Shown one piece after another: positions 12,740 to 22,700 of a stretch of DNA of 64,000 nt. The position numbers were made by a program, and so were the translations under genes. Source of the DNA: Sphaerosporella brunnea (Eukaryota; Ascomycota; Pezizomycetes; Pezizales; Pyronemataceae); the NCBI GenBank assembly GCA_008704415.1, contig VXIS01000224.1, forward strand, positions 1 through 64,000, read 5' to 3'. How positions within the stretch are numbered: position 1 is the stretch's first letter; each line of letters opens with the position of its first letter. Under the pieces are notes generated by a model. It did not search any database and was not told the DNA's origin. It saw only the letters and a program-made list of their open reading frames with translations.

Positions 12740-13403
12740 CTAGGAATGCGCCTTTGTGTAGGCAGGACCCATATGCAGCTCCTGAGATAGCCTCGCTGAG
12801 TAAGAGAACGATGCGGCCCGGCTGCTAGCTAGGGCCGGTGCGGAACTAATTCTCCTCCTCCTTAAACCGCCCTCGCTCTCCACCGCAATGTTCTCCTTTC
12901 CCGCTGCAGCCAGGTATCTCCTCATCTCGTCCACCACCCACCGGAAGTGCTCCATCGACCCAATCTCCTCATCCTCCTCGGGCAGAAAGTAAAACTCGTC
13001 CGTCAGCGGCTCCGCAACACTCCACTTCTCGACCATTGCTATAGCCGCCTTATGTTCTTCGTCCGAGAGGTCCTTTTGTTCGTAGTCGCGTACGTAGAGG
13101 TAGCGACTGATATCCTACCAGACAAGTTTGGCTATAGATTCGGCAAGTGGAAACCACACGTACATAGACTGTCTCGTCAAGATGGACTATGAGGGCCATG
13201 GCGAGAGCGATGGCAGAGCGGTATTCACGCTTGACGGTTGCCGCTTTGGGAGTCGTTTTGCGCTTCCACTCGATAACACGGCTCCACCAGGAAGTTGTTC
13301 TGTTGTAAATAATTGCGTAATTGAGGTGTGCACGGTCTGCGAGCATGCGATCAGGGCCGGGAGGGGGTGGCGGAGGAGCGCGGTTGAAGACTCGGCGCAA
13401 CAT
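12740..13403 (-). CDS. Hypothetical protein, two exons
   Basis: Minus-strand exons 13403-13164 and 13114-12740 give 204 aa. The 49-bp intron (13115-13163) has a GTACGT donor and a GGTAG acceptor and falls between codons. The start is the first ATG of the open frame (MLRRVFN); upstream in-frame starts are only GTG. A proline run follows the start. The middle is a mixed Trp/Arg/Tyr-rich region (YNRTTSWWSRVIEWKRKT), then an acidic segment FYFLPEEDEEIGSMEHFRWV and a Ser/Arg-rich tail. No transmembrane helix or signal peptide is evident. I do not recognise the family. It faces the gene at 13553 across only 149 bp, so the pair may share a promoter. Confidence 0.55.
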
Positions 13404-13552
13404 GTTGAAGAATGAAGTATCAGTGAAGGTTAGTGTCCTCGGAGAGGTATGTAGAATAGTTATAACCTGCGACCACTTTGTCCGCTCGAGCACCCAAATC
13501 ACTCACACACCACAACAACAGAGAATCAAGTTGCTGCCTTCACGCCAATACC

Positions 13553-15262
13553 ATGGATCGATCTACCATTCTCAGTGACCGCAAATTTCAGACGCAGATG
13601 TTCAAGGCTCGCCGGTATTACAACAATGGCGACTTCGGCAACTACACCATGAAGTTCAACGAGATGCTGCAGCACATAAAGGTCATGAACGACAATGCAA
13701 ACTCGAAATGCGAGCCTGGAAACCTCCTTAGCTACTTCTGGGCCAAATTTAACCTGAATATATTCTTCAATCTCTCACTCGTCTTGTCGCTATGTAAGCT
13801 CGGTGTTGGGTTGATCCTTGGGTGGGGCTCGGAGGGTGTCGACCACGTTCAGATGAGCCTGCAAGCAGTGTTCTCAATAGCCGGCCCAAAAAGCCCGGGC
13901 TGTCAGCCCGGCTGCCAAAATGGGCCGGCTGGGCTGTTTGATCAGCCCGGCTACCAAGCCCGGGCTGGCTGGCTGTGGGCTGCGTCTTTGTATGTAAAAG
14001 TCGCGAATTGGTACAGAGTGATAACCAGTGAAGCAGCAATGATGTCCATTCTTCATACCCGAGCAGCCCACAGCCAGCCGGCCGGGCTGCTCACACACAC
14101 CCTCGACAACCACACCAACCGCCCGGAAATGCCAAGCCTGTGCGTTGGCACACCGAAAACCCCGCGCACTTTGGCTTCACGATGTTTTTGTGGTGTGTGT
14201 GTGTTCGCTCTACCAGGCGAGGTAGAGTGTACGGTTTCGATTCAACAACTCATTTGCGCCCGCGATTCGCCTGCTACCACTCAGTATTAACCTCAGCCAA
14301 TAGTCCTTACGGCTATTCGTCGGAATGAACGTTTAACGCCAGTTAGCAAGGCGGCAGCGCTTGCAGTGAGCTCTCCCATCGAGACGGAACGGAACTATAT
14401 CGTGCGAAGCCTGCGAGCGATACGATCGACCCAAGCCCGCAACCCGTAACAGGGGCCCCCTCTGCGGGTAGGCAGAGGCACCACCACACTTGGCTGCCGG
14501 TAACTTGGACTCCTCCGGCGCACCGATTGGTGTTGATGATGGTCGTGTGGGATCATGGTTTTAGGCAGCGAAGGCGTTCCATTTCGGACGTTAGAAGCGG
14601 GCGTGCATACGGGCGGAGGAATGCACATGGCTGTGGGTAGGTCGGGAAGGGAGCACGTCAAGTCGATATAGGGATTACTTTCACTGAAGGGTTGGAGGAG
14701 GCCTTGGGTTTTCGATTCACTCTTTTCACCGAACGATTTCCTTGTTTCTTTTCCTTCGGAGGAGCGGACCCCAGACTAGAACCCGTGCCTAGGGGCGGCA
14801 ATGATTCTGCATCTTACATGCCATGGCCGCAAGCGGCCAAATGCAATATGATTAAAACAAAAAACCGGCCGGGCTGCGAGTTGGAAAGTCGGGCTAGCTG
14901 TTTGATCAGCCCAACGCAGCCCAACGCAGCCAGCCCGGCTGGCTGGCTATTGAGAACACTGCCTGCAACTAGCAGCTTCGCTCCTGGAGCTCATCCCTCT
15001 CGCCCTTCCCCTCTATAGGACTTGGTTCGGTTGGATCATCTCCGACGTTTTGCGAGCAACCCTACTCTCAACCGCCGATATTCTCTATCAAATTGTCCAT
15101 GTTCTCGACGCCTTGTTCTGCAGCGACTTTAAGAAACATCCCTATAAGGCGCAGGCCGAATGGGCCTTGATATTTCGCCTTTTCGCTGCAGCCCAGCTCG
15201 CGCTAGCCAGGTCAAGCAAATTCAGCTTTCACCTAGCGGGTCTACACGCTCTCCCACCATAA
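13553..15262 (+). CDS. Hypothetical hydrophobic protein whose intron carries a hAT element
   Basis: Exon 1 is 13553-13793 and exon 2 is 14973-15262, giving 176 aa. The start ATG has a CCATGG context. Exon 1 ends at a good GTAAGC donor. Exon 2 starts after CAACTAG at 14972, the acceptor that keeps phase; CAGCTTCG follows it. The intron is 1179 bp, of which 1096 bp is a DNA transposon; without it the intron would be about 75 bp. The N-terminal 60 residues are polar and repeat-free. A hydrophobic stretch then runs across the junction (FFNLSLVLSLS followed by ASLLELIPLALPLY), so one or two membrane helices are likely. I do not recognise the family. The stop at 15262 may be premature: an acidic, coding-like tail continues in another frame to 15483. 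It could be a frameshifted allele. Confidence 0.5.
13866..14961. mobile_element. Non-autonomous hAT-like DNA transposon (1096 bp) inside an intron
   Basis: The ends are inverted: CAGTGTTCTCAATAGCC at the left and GGCTATTGAGAACACTG at the right, 17 of 17 matching. The flanks are an 8-bp near-duplication, CCTGCAAG (13858-13865) and CCTGCAAC (14962-14969). Eight-base duplications and CAGTG-type ends are the hAT signature. The sub-terminal regions are crowded with AGCCCGGC/GCCGGGCT motifs in both orientations (13890-13980, 14060-14095, 14870-14945), as expected for transposase-binding arrays. No transposase frame is present, so it depends on an element elsewhere. A 220-bp relative lies at 36013. 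Confidence 0.88.
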
Positions 15263-16044
15263 AGGAATTAGATTTGCGCATAGACGGCTGGTTGGCCTAC
15301 GAACTCCTTTCTTCGCCCTCGGCCATCCGCGTGCTGACGGACCTTCTCGGTGATTGCAACAATGAAGTTGATGACGAGGATGACGACGAAGACGGTGACG
15401 ACGGGGATATTGGCTTTGGTCAGCCAATCCGCTTGAGTGGAGGTCGGCTCCTTGCTGGTCGTGCAATCCCCGGTATAATGTAATCCGCTACATTACGTCT
15501 TGCCCAACGGTATTGCAATGCCAGTACGCGCGAAAAGAAATGGAGGTTATAAACCCCAGCCTGCGACACCCGAGGTCATGATGCACTTAGTGGCACGATT
15601 GCCTCTCCAAAAACAGAACGGCAGGGTGTTGTACCCGCGTTTACCGCGCTGCTCGATATGATTCAGTATACGCACTATCGATCGACAACTGGAAAGGTGA
15701 AACTCTGGGTCGGAGATATCTCCCTGGTATACGAGGGAAATTTGCGTTTTACCGACCCGGAAACCAGAAGCTTTGTTCTTTGGCTTCATCGAAAGGATGT
15801 ACCATTGGAGTTTTAGAAGTTGAGACAGGGGAAAAAGGCGAGCGCCGGATAGGATTGCAAAAGTTGCGATTTCAGTTGAGCTTGTATGTCTTCGAAGAGG
15901 TTCGCAGGATTTTGAAACAACTGCCCGAAGTGGTTGCAGTAGACGCTTGTCATATCACCCGAAAGGACTGTAGCAAAGCAATGTTCGTCATTATACTCCG
16001 TCCTTGGACCGGTCAATTGAAGGCAACCCCCCTACAGTGAAGAC
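15263..16044. other. Coding-like fragments, unresolved
   Basis: Plus-strand stretches read like protein in shifting frames: about 15268-15483 (an Asp/Glu-rich tail containing LRIDGWLAYELLSS), 15553-15815 (containing KVKLWVGDISLVYEG, no upstream ATG) and 15780-16040 (containing FQLSLYVFEEVRRILKQLPE). A minus-strand frame over 15813-16016 also looks plausible. No intron set I tried joins them cleanly. They may be the broken 3' part of the gene at 13553 or remnants of another gene. Confidence 0.35.
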
Positions 16045-16046
16045 TA

Positions 16047-16421
16047 CCGCAGAATCCCGGTAATAACGAAATTCCACAGACCCCGAAGTATATTGACACG
16101 TACCGTTCAGCGGGCAGTGAAGCTGGGTGGGAAGTGTTTCGACGCGAGCTGGAGTGCAAAGAGGCGACGTGAAAAGTCAAAAAGACGTCAATGCGACGAA
16201 GATTCTGGAGACAAGGTGGAGACGGGAAAGAGTGAGCGCTCAGGCTGTCGCCGCGGTCTCCATCTCCCGCTCTGTTTAAGGTTTTGCTGACCACCACTGG
16301 TCGAGCACTGTCCAAGCACGTCGGTTCCAACCGCCTCTCAGACAGCTTCACTGCCCGCTGAACGGTACGTGTCAGTATACTTCGGGGTCTGTGAAATTTC
16401 GTTATTACCGGGATTCTACGG
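16047..16421. mobile_element. 375-bp MITE with 79-bp inverted repeats, TA target site
   Basis: The left arm 16047-16125 and right arm 16343-16421 are close reverse complements with a few mismatches. The outer ends are CCGCAGAATCCCGG and CCGGGATTCTACGG. Each end is bordered by TA (16045-16046 and 16422-16423), the duplication made by Tc1/mariner-type transposases. The 217-bp centre encodes nothing recognisable. The superfamily rests on the TA flanks alone. Confidence 0.85.
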
Positions 16422-16423
16422 TA

Positions 16424-16597
16424 TGGTGCAGGCGGCTATTAACCTACAGCCCGGTCGAAATTTCCCTGACTTTAACAGCGTGCGGATGGTGCAGAAAGTG
16501 GTCGAAGCGGTGGTAGAAGCGGTGGTAGAAGCGTGCAAAGTGGTGGGGACCCTGAACGATTATATTTCCACAATACAATTGCTCCCCCGCAGCTGCC
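16424..16597. other. Short spacer between MITE and transposase relic
   Basis: This includes a 9-bp tandem GGTAGAAGC-type repeat near 16505-16530. It may be the terminal part of the element that carried the transposase relic. Nothing else is visible. Confidence 0.4.
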
Positions 16598-17403
16598 TCA
16601 ACCAAGGTCCGCCTCAGGCGGCCTCTGTGAAACTCGCCGATGACTCTTGTACACCCGTTCCTTATACTGCTTGTCACCAAAAGTGGCTCCGTCCCGGTGG
16701 GCTTGGATGATGCGCCGGGTGCGTCTCCAATACTTAAAAATAAGCGATGGTTTAACGGATTCCAACGCTTTCGGAAGAACCTCACGGAGTCCTGAGAGAT
16801 GTTAGTGTGAATTTTAAGTGCACAATGCGGGAGGGTGGAATACCGGGGAGAGTATATGTGCAGTGCTTGCGGGCATAGTGCTTGCAAGCGCCCCAGTAAT
16901 ATTATATCCAGTACCTTTCACAATGATATTTTAGGTAGAACATAATGAGATGTCCCGCGTCCTCTACCACCTTCTTCGATCCGGCTCCGCTGTCCCTTAA
17001 AATCTGGCTGTGCAGATAGGATAGCCGTCGCACAGCAGTGCCTACCCTCTACTCTCTCAGCACATTCGGGGTTCTTAAGTCTTAACCCGTTTCGTTTTTT
17101 GGCTGTGGTTTGGATTTGGGCCACTGCACTGTAGAAGCAAGTCTTGTGGTTTGCGGTCGGTTCAGGCGTGCAGGAGGACAGTGCAGGCTCCCCGTCTATC
17201 CACAAGCCACGCTCCCGTAAGACTCGTTCTATTCCCTTAGCCACCTCTTCACCCAGGTCTGGGACTACAGGCTTGGCGATTTGCTGTGATGCAGGCTCGG
17301 CAATTTGCTGTGATGCAGGCTCGGCCTCAGCGAGACGTCTGCGCTTGGCACCAATAGCTCTAACTCCTCGTGGTCGGATGAGTCTCTTACTTGGTCTCCC
17401 CAT
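16598..17403 (-). pseudogene. Broken DDE-type transposase relic
   Basis: Read on the minus strand, the sequence opens with MGRPSKRLIRPRG and continues in one frame to about 16918. Family-typical blocks are then spread over different frames: ERGLWIDG, CCATAILSAQPDFKGQ, EDAGHLIMFYLKYHCE, YWGACKHYARKHCTY and KYWRRTRRI, ending near SHRRVSQ. This order matches the C-terminal half of the 'DDE superfamily endonuclease' transposases frequent in fungi, where the usual block is FYPKFHCEL then a Trp-Gly pair. I recognise it from memory of the family, without a search. The N-terminal catalytic part is missing and at least two frameshifts or stops separate the blocks, so it cannot be active. Confidence 0.6.
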
Positions 17404-17717
17404 TGCTGTTGTATGTGTTTGCAAGAGTTTGGGGCCGGGGACAGCCAACAGTGTCATGGTGAAATCGTCCCAATGCTCCAGCCCGAGCTCACTGTTCAAA
17501 GGCAGCTGGTAGCGGCTAGCACCTGGCCATAGCACAGACGTGATTGTTTTTGGGTGGTCCAAGCTTTTCAAACCTATCGCCTCACTTTTTCAATGGGCTT
17601 GCGAGATTGCGCAACCGGTGGAAGCTCGCATCTTATTTTTATAGAGCGCATCTTGTTTAGTAGACGCAAGACCGGCTTTCTCAGAGCTCTCACTAGCTCA
17701 CCACTCCATTGATTATC
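17404..17717. other. Flank of the transposase relic
   Basis: The minus-strand frame stays open above the presumed start to about 17571, but without recognisable content. I see no inverted repeat or target duplication that would fix the ends of the relic. Confidence 0.4.
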
Positions 17718-18522
17718 GTCAACATCTCCACCAACGGAGCCCGCCGAACTGCTGGTTTCAAGCCGCCTGCACTATAAAGATGGATGCCAAGTCGGTATTG
17801 TGAACAAGTCAGGGCAAGAGTTCCTAATCGAGGTGCCAGAGCAATTTAGGTGCATCTCGGAAGTGCCCCGTTATGTAATACGGGGCTCCGTAGCCAACAA
17901 CAATATGAACGCATCCACGCCATTGAACATCCCTGATCACCTGAAGGCACATCTGGGGTCCACGATTAATAAATCCGAACTTGGTTTTAATGATGGAGTT
18001 TTGTGGATACCACGTGGCATTGCTGTCCAGTGTGTATACTTGGCGTTGTTGACTTCACCGTGATCGCCCGTATGGTGAGGGTGGAGCAGTGCAGGCCCTT
18101 CGACGACCCCAAATTGGACAAGCTCACCCCCCATTCACTGCCCGTCCAGACATTAAGGGCCTTTCTGTGGCAACGGTCCTTAACCGTCTACAAAAAGGGC
18201 GCCAAAACGGGTCTACCTAGTGGGGAACTTGTTGAGGTTGTGGAGGAACACCCAAGACGATGAGGAAGAAACAAAGGGTTCAAACATGGGTCGAGTAAAA
18301 GGGCAATCATCGGACAGCCCTTTCGCCGAAGGAGGCGATCCTGGTGCCCTCGTCTGGGCAGATATTCGCCGGCGGATTGTGCCCATTGGCCTGCACAAAG
18401 GGTCGGTGGGCGACAGCAGCTACTGCCTCCTGCTCGAATCATGTTTTAACGCCCTGGAGGAGGTCTTCCATTGCGACTTCATCTTCTGCGCGCCGGGGCG
18501 GTGTGGAGCTGCTGAGGTCTGA
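17718..18522 (+). pseudogene. Broken gene, possibly trypsin-like serine protease
   Basis: Three plus-strand segments read as continuous protein only if two frameshifts are allowed, near 18030-18045 and 18250-18265: 17718-18063 (VGIVNKSGQEFLIEVPEQF), 18033-18263 (VVDFTVIARMVRVEQCRPF) and 18220-18522 (containing GDPGALVW and SYCLLLESCFNALEEVF). The last block resembles the C-terminal part of trypsin-like folds around GDSG, with the catalytic Ser position occupied by Pro. There is no ATG in the first segment. The protease link is weak; the broken state is better supported. It lies among transposon relics. Confidence 0.4.
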
Positions 18523-20204
18523 AGAGTGGGAGACCATGGCCCATCGGATATCATCACTCGCAGGGCTGAGGGTGTTGTGTGCGCACGTCAGCTGTTGTAT
18601 TTTGTGTGTGCGAGCATCCCAAATTCCTTTCTATATACTAACAGCAAGTCAGGAGTTATTGGTTTTGACGGTTTTTTTTTCTGTTATTTTCTTTGATGAA
18701 GATAAGATTGCATTGCATTGCAAGTGATGAACCTCACGAGGACGTTCTATTAGAGTTTAAACTGCTGTAATTGTATAGCTTGTTTTCTTGCATTTGGTTA
18801 AATGAGTTATCTGGCGGTATGAGCAGGCTAGTTCTTCCATATGAAGTGTCGAGGGCGGGGCCTTTTCCGATAACTTTTACCGAGTGACAGATTGTGACTG
18901 CGAGTTCGACCAAACATTGCATTCATCCGTCCAAGCAGCAGCACGGTCAACCCATCAAGGTAGGTAATCCTTGATTTTTTGCGATCCACAATACTGTTGC
19001 AGGAGGTGGTGGTTCGCAAGTCAGATAGATAGAGTACTCTAGATGGTTCTCACGAGGGAAGTTGGCCACGGCTGATGGCGCAGACTGACGGTGGCCGGTC
19101 AGTCACGACTTGCCGCCATGACGGTCACATAGCTTGGTGATCGACCGGCACCCGCTGGCGCCCTGAGTGTTCGCGACCGCAGCCCATATTCCCGATGGTG
19201 ATCCGGGAGGTCGCGGGACGGGAACTCAAGGGGGCAGCGTCCACTGACGGTTGCAGGTAGTAACTATAATTACAAAAGCCCTGGTGATTGTACCACCAAC
19301 TTTCACATTTTCCAACTTCCACGAACGTTTTGTCTAATTGAGAAGCCGTGAAAACTTGCAGTCTGCTCCAAGAACAATCTAGCATATTATGGTGGTCCAT
19401 GCAGGAAGGCTCTGCAACTTTGGGCTTTTCCAGCAACAAAATTAGCCAAATAAGGCACACCCAAAGTTCCCAAAATCTTCGTTGATGTTCCCTGGAGACA
19501 TATGCAAAGTTCCACAGCTTTCCGAAGCGTGGTGGTTGGAATCGCTTGAAAATACGCTAAAATACAAGGTCCCTGTCCTTACTACTTCTACCTCTGACTT
19601 GGTAGTTGTTTTTCCACGCCTTCCCGTTGTCCAAAAAATTTGATCTTTTTATTCTAAGATCTCTTTCATATGGAGACTATACAGTGGGTGTCCCGAGTCC
19701 AAAAAGACAAAACTGGTGTTGTGGTGTTGGCGGGAATTCGGCCATTTTTGCCCATTTTTGCCCATTTTTACATCATCACCAAGACTTTTGTCTAGATACT
19801 GTCTGTAGGTGTGAATAGACAATCACAGAGTCTAAATTTGTCAAACACAGAAGTGAGTTCACACGGACGGGGACGTCGGAGATCTGTCATGATCGTTCGC
19901 GGTCGCATACAGTCAACAAGAAGTACCGACGGCTAATGCCGCTGCTGGGGTAAATAAGCTGGTCTACAATGACTCTACATCCGCACGCTGCCTTGTGCAT
20001 ATTCCCGTCGGATGCCCTGCGTGCAGGCAGCAGCAACTCGAAAAGCAGTGACTCAGCCACCCAACTGTTATCACATATCCACCGAAGAGCAGCACATACA
20101 AAGTCGTCTCTCTCCATTGGCCAATCCAACATGGCGGCCCGGCGTTGTTTTCGTCACAACGCCGCACTCGGGCAAGTCCCGGGTCCCTTCCGAGTTCCAG
20201 GCGA
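18523..20204. other. Spacer between the broken gene and the LINE
   Basis: No supported gene. A 10-bp tandem motif CCATTTTTGC occurs about three times at 19741-19770. Base composition is mixed and the reading frames are short and unconvincing. Confidence 0.5.
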
Positions 20205-20217
20205 GAAGTTTCGAAGA
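20205..20217. repeat. Left target-site duplication of the LINE
   Basis: The 13-mer GAAGTTTCGAAGA is repeated exactly at 26754-26766, directly bordering the element on both sides. Confidence 0.92.
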
Positions 20218-20405
20218 ACACACGCTCCGACAACCACACACATCGCGCTTGGAAACGCCAAGCCGCGACGTGTCGAACCCCGATTGGTTAAAAGCTCACA
20301 TCGCGAACACCGAAAAAACTTCACGCTCGCTCGCCGAGCCAAAACGCCGTGCGCAGAGAAGTAAAGGAGCGCGACGCAACTCTACCGCTCGCGTACCCTC
20401 ACGAA

Positions 20406-22700
20406 ATGGCTGCTGCCACAGACCACACTATGACGGATGTCATAGCGGAGGTCCCTGACAGTCAGGCCACCCCGGATCAGACCGCTTCTGATCAAACCCC
20501 GCCCCAGACTGGAGGCCCTGAACACGCTCCAACCACAAACGCAAACGACAATAACAACAATGTCCAGATGGAAGAAGCCCACGCCATTACGGCTACGCCC
20601 CCCACCAACGTTCACATCGCCATTTGCGATGTTGTCAACAATGCCCCGAATTTCGTGAGCAACTCAAGCGAGCCGACCACCACCAATGCCACAAACGCGA
20701 AACGACAGAGGTCAGATGAGAGTGAAAACCAGCTCAGTCGCAGTCGATGGGAGCACCACATGACAAACGACCTCGAATACATTGTCAATGCAAACACGGG
20801 AAAATTTCGGTCTATCACTCACATGTTGGCCGCGGATATGAATAAAGAAACTCGCAAGCTTGCGGAAAAGACAGCCCACACACTGGACGAGAAATTTGAC
20901 CGGATGGCCACCGAAGTAAAAATCGCGATGGATATCCACACCACCAACATTACGACAATGCTAGACCCAGGCAAACGCCACGCGTTAACCGAAGAAAAGT
21001 TCGACGAGAAGATCGACAGGGTGATGCACGTGGTAACTACCCTAGTCCAACAAAACACGACTCTCCTACAGAGAATCGAGAAGCTTGAAGCCGCTATCGC
21101 TGGTCAGGCCAACGACCAGAACGCCCTGAACCCGCCGGGGCCCAACCAACAAATGCCGGCATGCAACAAACCACCCACGATCGGCCTAGGGCCTGCCCCA
21201 AATCATATGGAGACACCACTCGACCTCACCGGCATAGGAAAGAACTGGGGAGACGATGATGAAGACATTGAGATGGTGATGCAAGCATCAGATGAACAAC
21301 ATGCCGAAAAGCTGCGGACCATCGCCAACCTAGCCGCGTCCATACATGCATCCACGCCTGGGGCTGGAACTGATCCCACTGCGGCCTCAGCCCGTCCAAC
21401 AGGAAATGGGCAAAAGGAAAAGAAGGGAAAGGGAAAAGGCAAAACACCGCAAATCCTACAACGACCTACCAACAATGGAAGGCAACAAACAATTGGAACG
21501 ACAAAGAAGCCAGACAGCGCTAGCAAGGAGAGCACCTTTGCAGCAATCCTCAATAAAGGAAACGACACCACGCGTAATGACGGTTCCTGGACTACGGTTA
21601 AGGGAAAGATAACGGTCCCTAAAGACCCTAGGATCAAAGCGTTGGTCCGTTTTGATAGGCCCAGGCCTGAAAACGCACGCCGCCTCATCCTCAACCGAGA
21701 CGGCTCCCCGATGCCAAGCATAAACGATTACGGCTTCGCCTTGGCCTTGGTCATTAACCGCGCCATGGGTACGGCCGGTATACCGACGTTCTGCCGCATA
21801 ACGAATGTGGCCATCAACCAGAAAGGCACCGTTACAGCCATGTCGAGTCCATACTCTTCCGCCGCCCAGTTGACGGGCTTCGAGGATATAGTCAGGAAAG
21901 CAGCCAGGAGCATCGATCCCGGCATCATCAGCGTCACCCCAAGCCTAGAGTGGGTACGTATCAAAGTACACAGTGTCTCGGTCAGGACGTACTTCAACAA
22001 AATGGACCTCTTAAAGAACGACCTCACGGCAGAGAACGAACAGCTAGAAATCCCACTCGCAATCAGGTGGCTGAAGAACCCTAATGCTGTTCAACAACAG
22101 TACAGGGAGGGATCCGCAAGGTTCTCGTCAATAGCATTCGCGGTCAAAGATCGAGAGGTTGCCCACCGCCTGATCAAGAACGGAATATACCTGGGAGGGC
22201 TCAGGCTCAAGGCTGAGCTCTATGTCAAGTCCACACCCGAATCCTTCTGCGAAATATGTTCCTTCTGGGGACATGTGGCAGCCACCTGCGGCAACTTGGG
22301 CATGACCCGATGCGCACACTGCAGCAGCAACAAGCACCTGACAAAGGACCATATATGTAACGTCCCAGGCTGCAAGGAGTGCGAAAAACACCCTGGGCGC
22401 ATATGCTCCCACTCCAAAGACTTGCTATGCTGTCCGAACTGCGAAGGCCAACACACGGCACAGAGCCGAACATGCCCCCGAAACCCCCTGAACAAAAAGC
22501 AACGGTCCTCACCGCCATCATCGCCACCAACGCCTAGGACAGGCAAGGCAACAGACCAAACGGAACAGGCCTCAACGACGCCCGCCATTATAGAGGCCCC
22601 ACAATCGGCGACAGTGATGCCAACGACACCGCCCCCGCAATTGCCCACAGCTACCACGCCGCTCCCGACGGACTCGGAGGCCATGGCCCTTGAGGCCTAA
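20406..22700 (+). CDS. LINE ORF1: Gag-like RNA-binding protein with zinc knuckles
   Basis: 764 aa from the first ATG at 20406; the frame is open further upstream but has no earlier ATG. The N-terminal third is Asn/Thr/Pro-rich, followed by a helical region (about residues 130-235) that may mediate oligomerisation and a Lys-rich linker. The conserved core leads to three cysteine clusters near residues 613-690: CEICSFWGHVAATC, CAHCSSNKHLTKDHIC and CCPNCEGQHTAQSRTC, zinc knuckles that bind the element's RNA. The tail is Pro/Thr-rich. It coats LINE RNA in the retrotransposition particle. Its TAA stop overlaps the start of ORF2. Confidence 0.92.
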   Translation: MAAATDHTMTDVIAEVPDSQATPDQTASDQTPPQTGGPEHAPTTNANDNNNNVQMEEAHAITATPPTNVHIAICDVVNNAPNFVSNSSEPTTTNATNAKRQRSDESENQLSRSRWEHHMTNDLEYIVNANTGKFRSITHMLAADMNKETRKLAEKTAHTLDEKFDRMATEVKIAMDIHTTNITTMLDPGKRHALTEEKFDEKIDRVMHVVTTLVQQNTTLLQRIEKLEAAIAGQANDQNALNPPGPNQQMPACNKPPTIGLGPAPNHMETPLDLTGIGKNWGDDDEDIEMVMQASDEQHAEKLRTIANLAASIHASTPGAGTDPTAASARPTGNGQKEKKGKGKGKTPQILQRPTNNGRQQTIGTTKKPDSASKESTFAAILNKGNDTTRNDGSWTTVKGKITVPKDPRIKALVRFDRPRPENARRLILNRDGSPMPSINDYGFALALVINRAMGTAGIPTFCRITNVAINQKGTVTAMSSPYSSAAQLTGFEDIVRKAARSIDPGIISVTPSLEWVRIKVHSVSVRTYFNKMDLLKNDLTAENEQLEIPLAIRWLKNPNAVQQQYREGSARFSSIAFAVKDREVAHRLIKNGIYLGGLRLKAELYVKSTPESFCEICSFWGHVAATCGNLGMTRCAHCSSNKHLTKDHICNVPGCKECEKHPGRICSHSKDLLCCPNCEGQHTAQSRTCPRNPLNKKQRSSPPSSPPTPRTGKATDQTEQASTTPAIIEAPQSATVMPTTPPPQLPTATTPLPTDSEAMALEA

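Noticed and set aside
20349..20405. Upstream extension of LINE ORF1
   Set aside because: The frame is open, but the codon at 20349 is GTG; the first ATG is at 20406.
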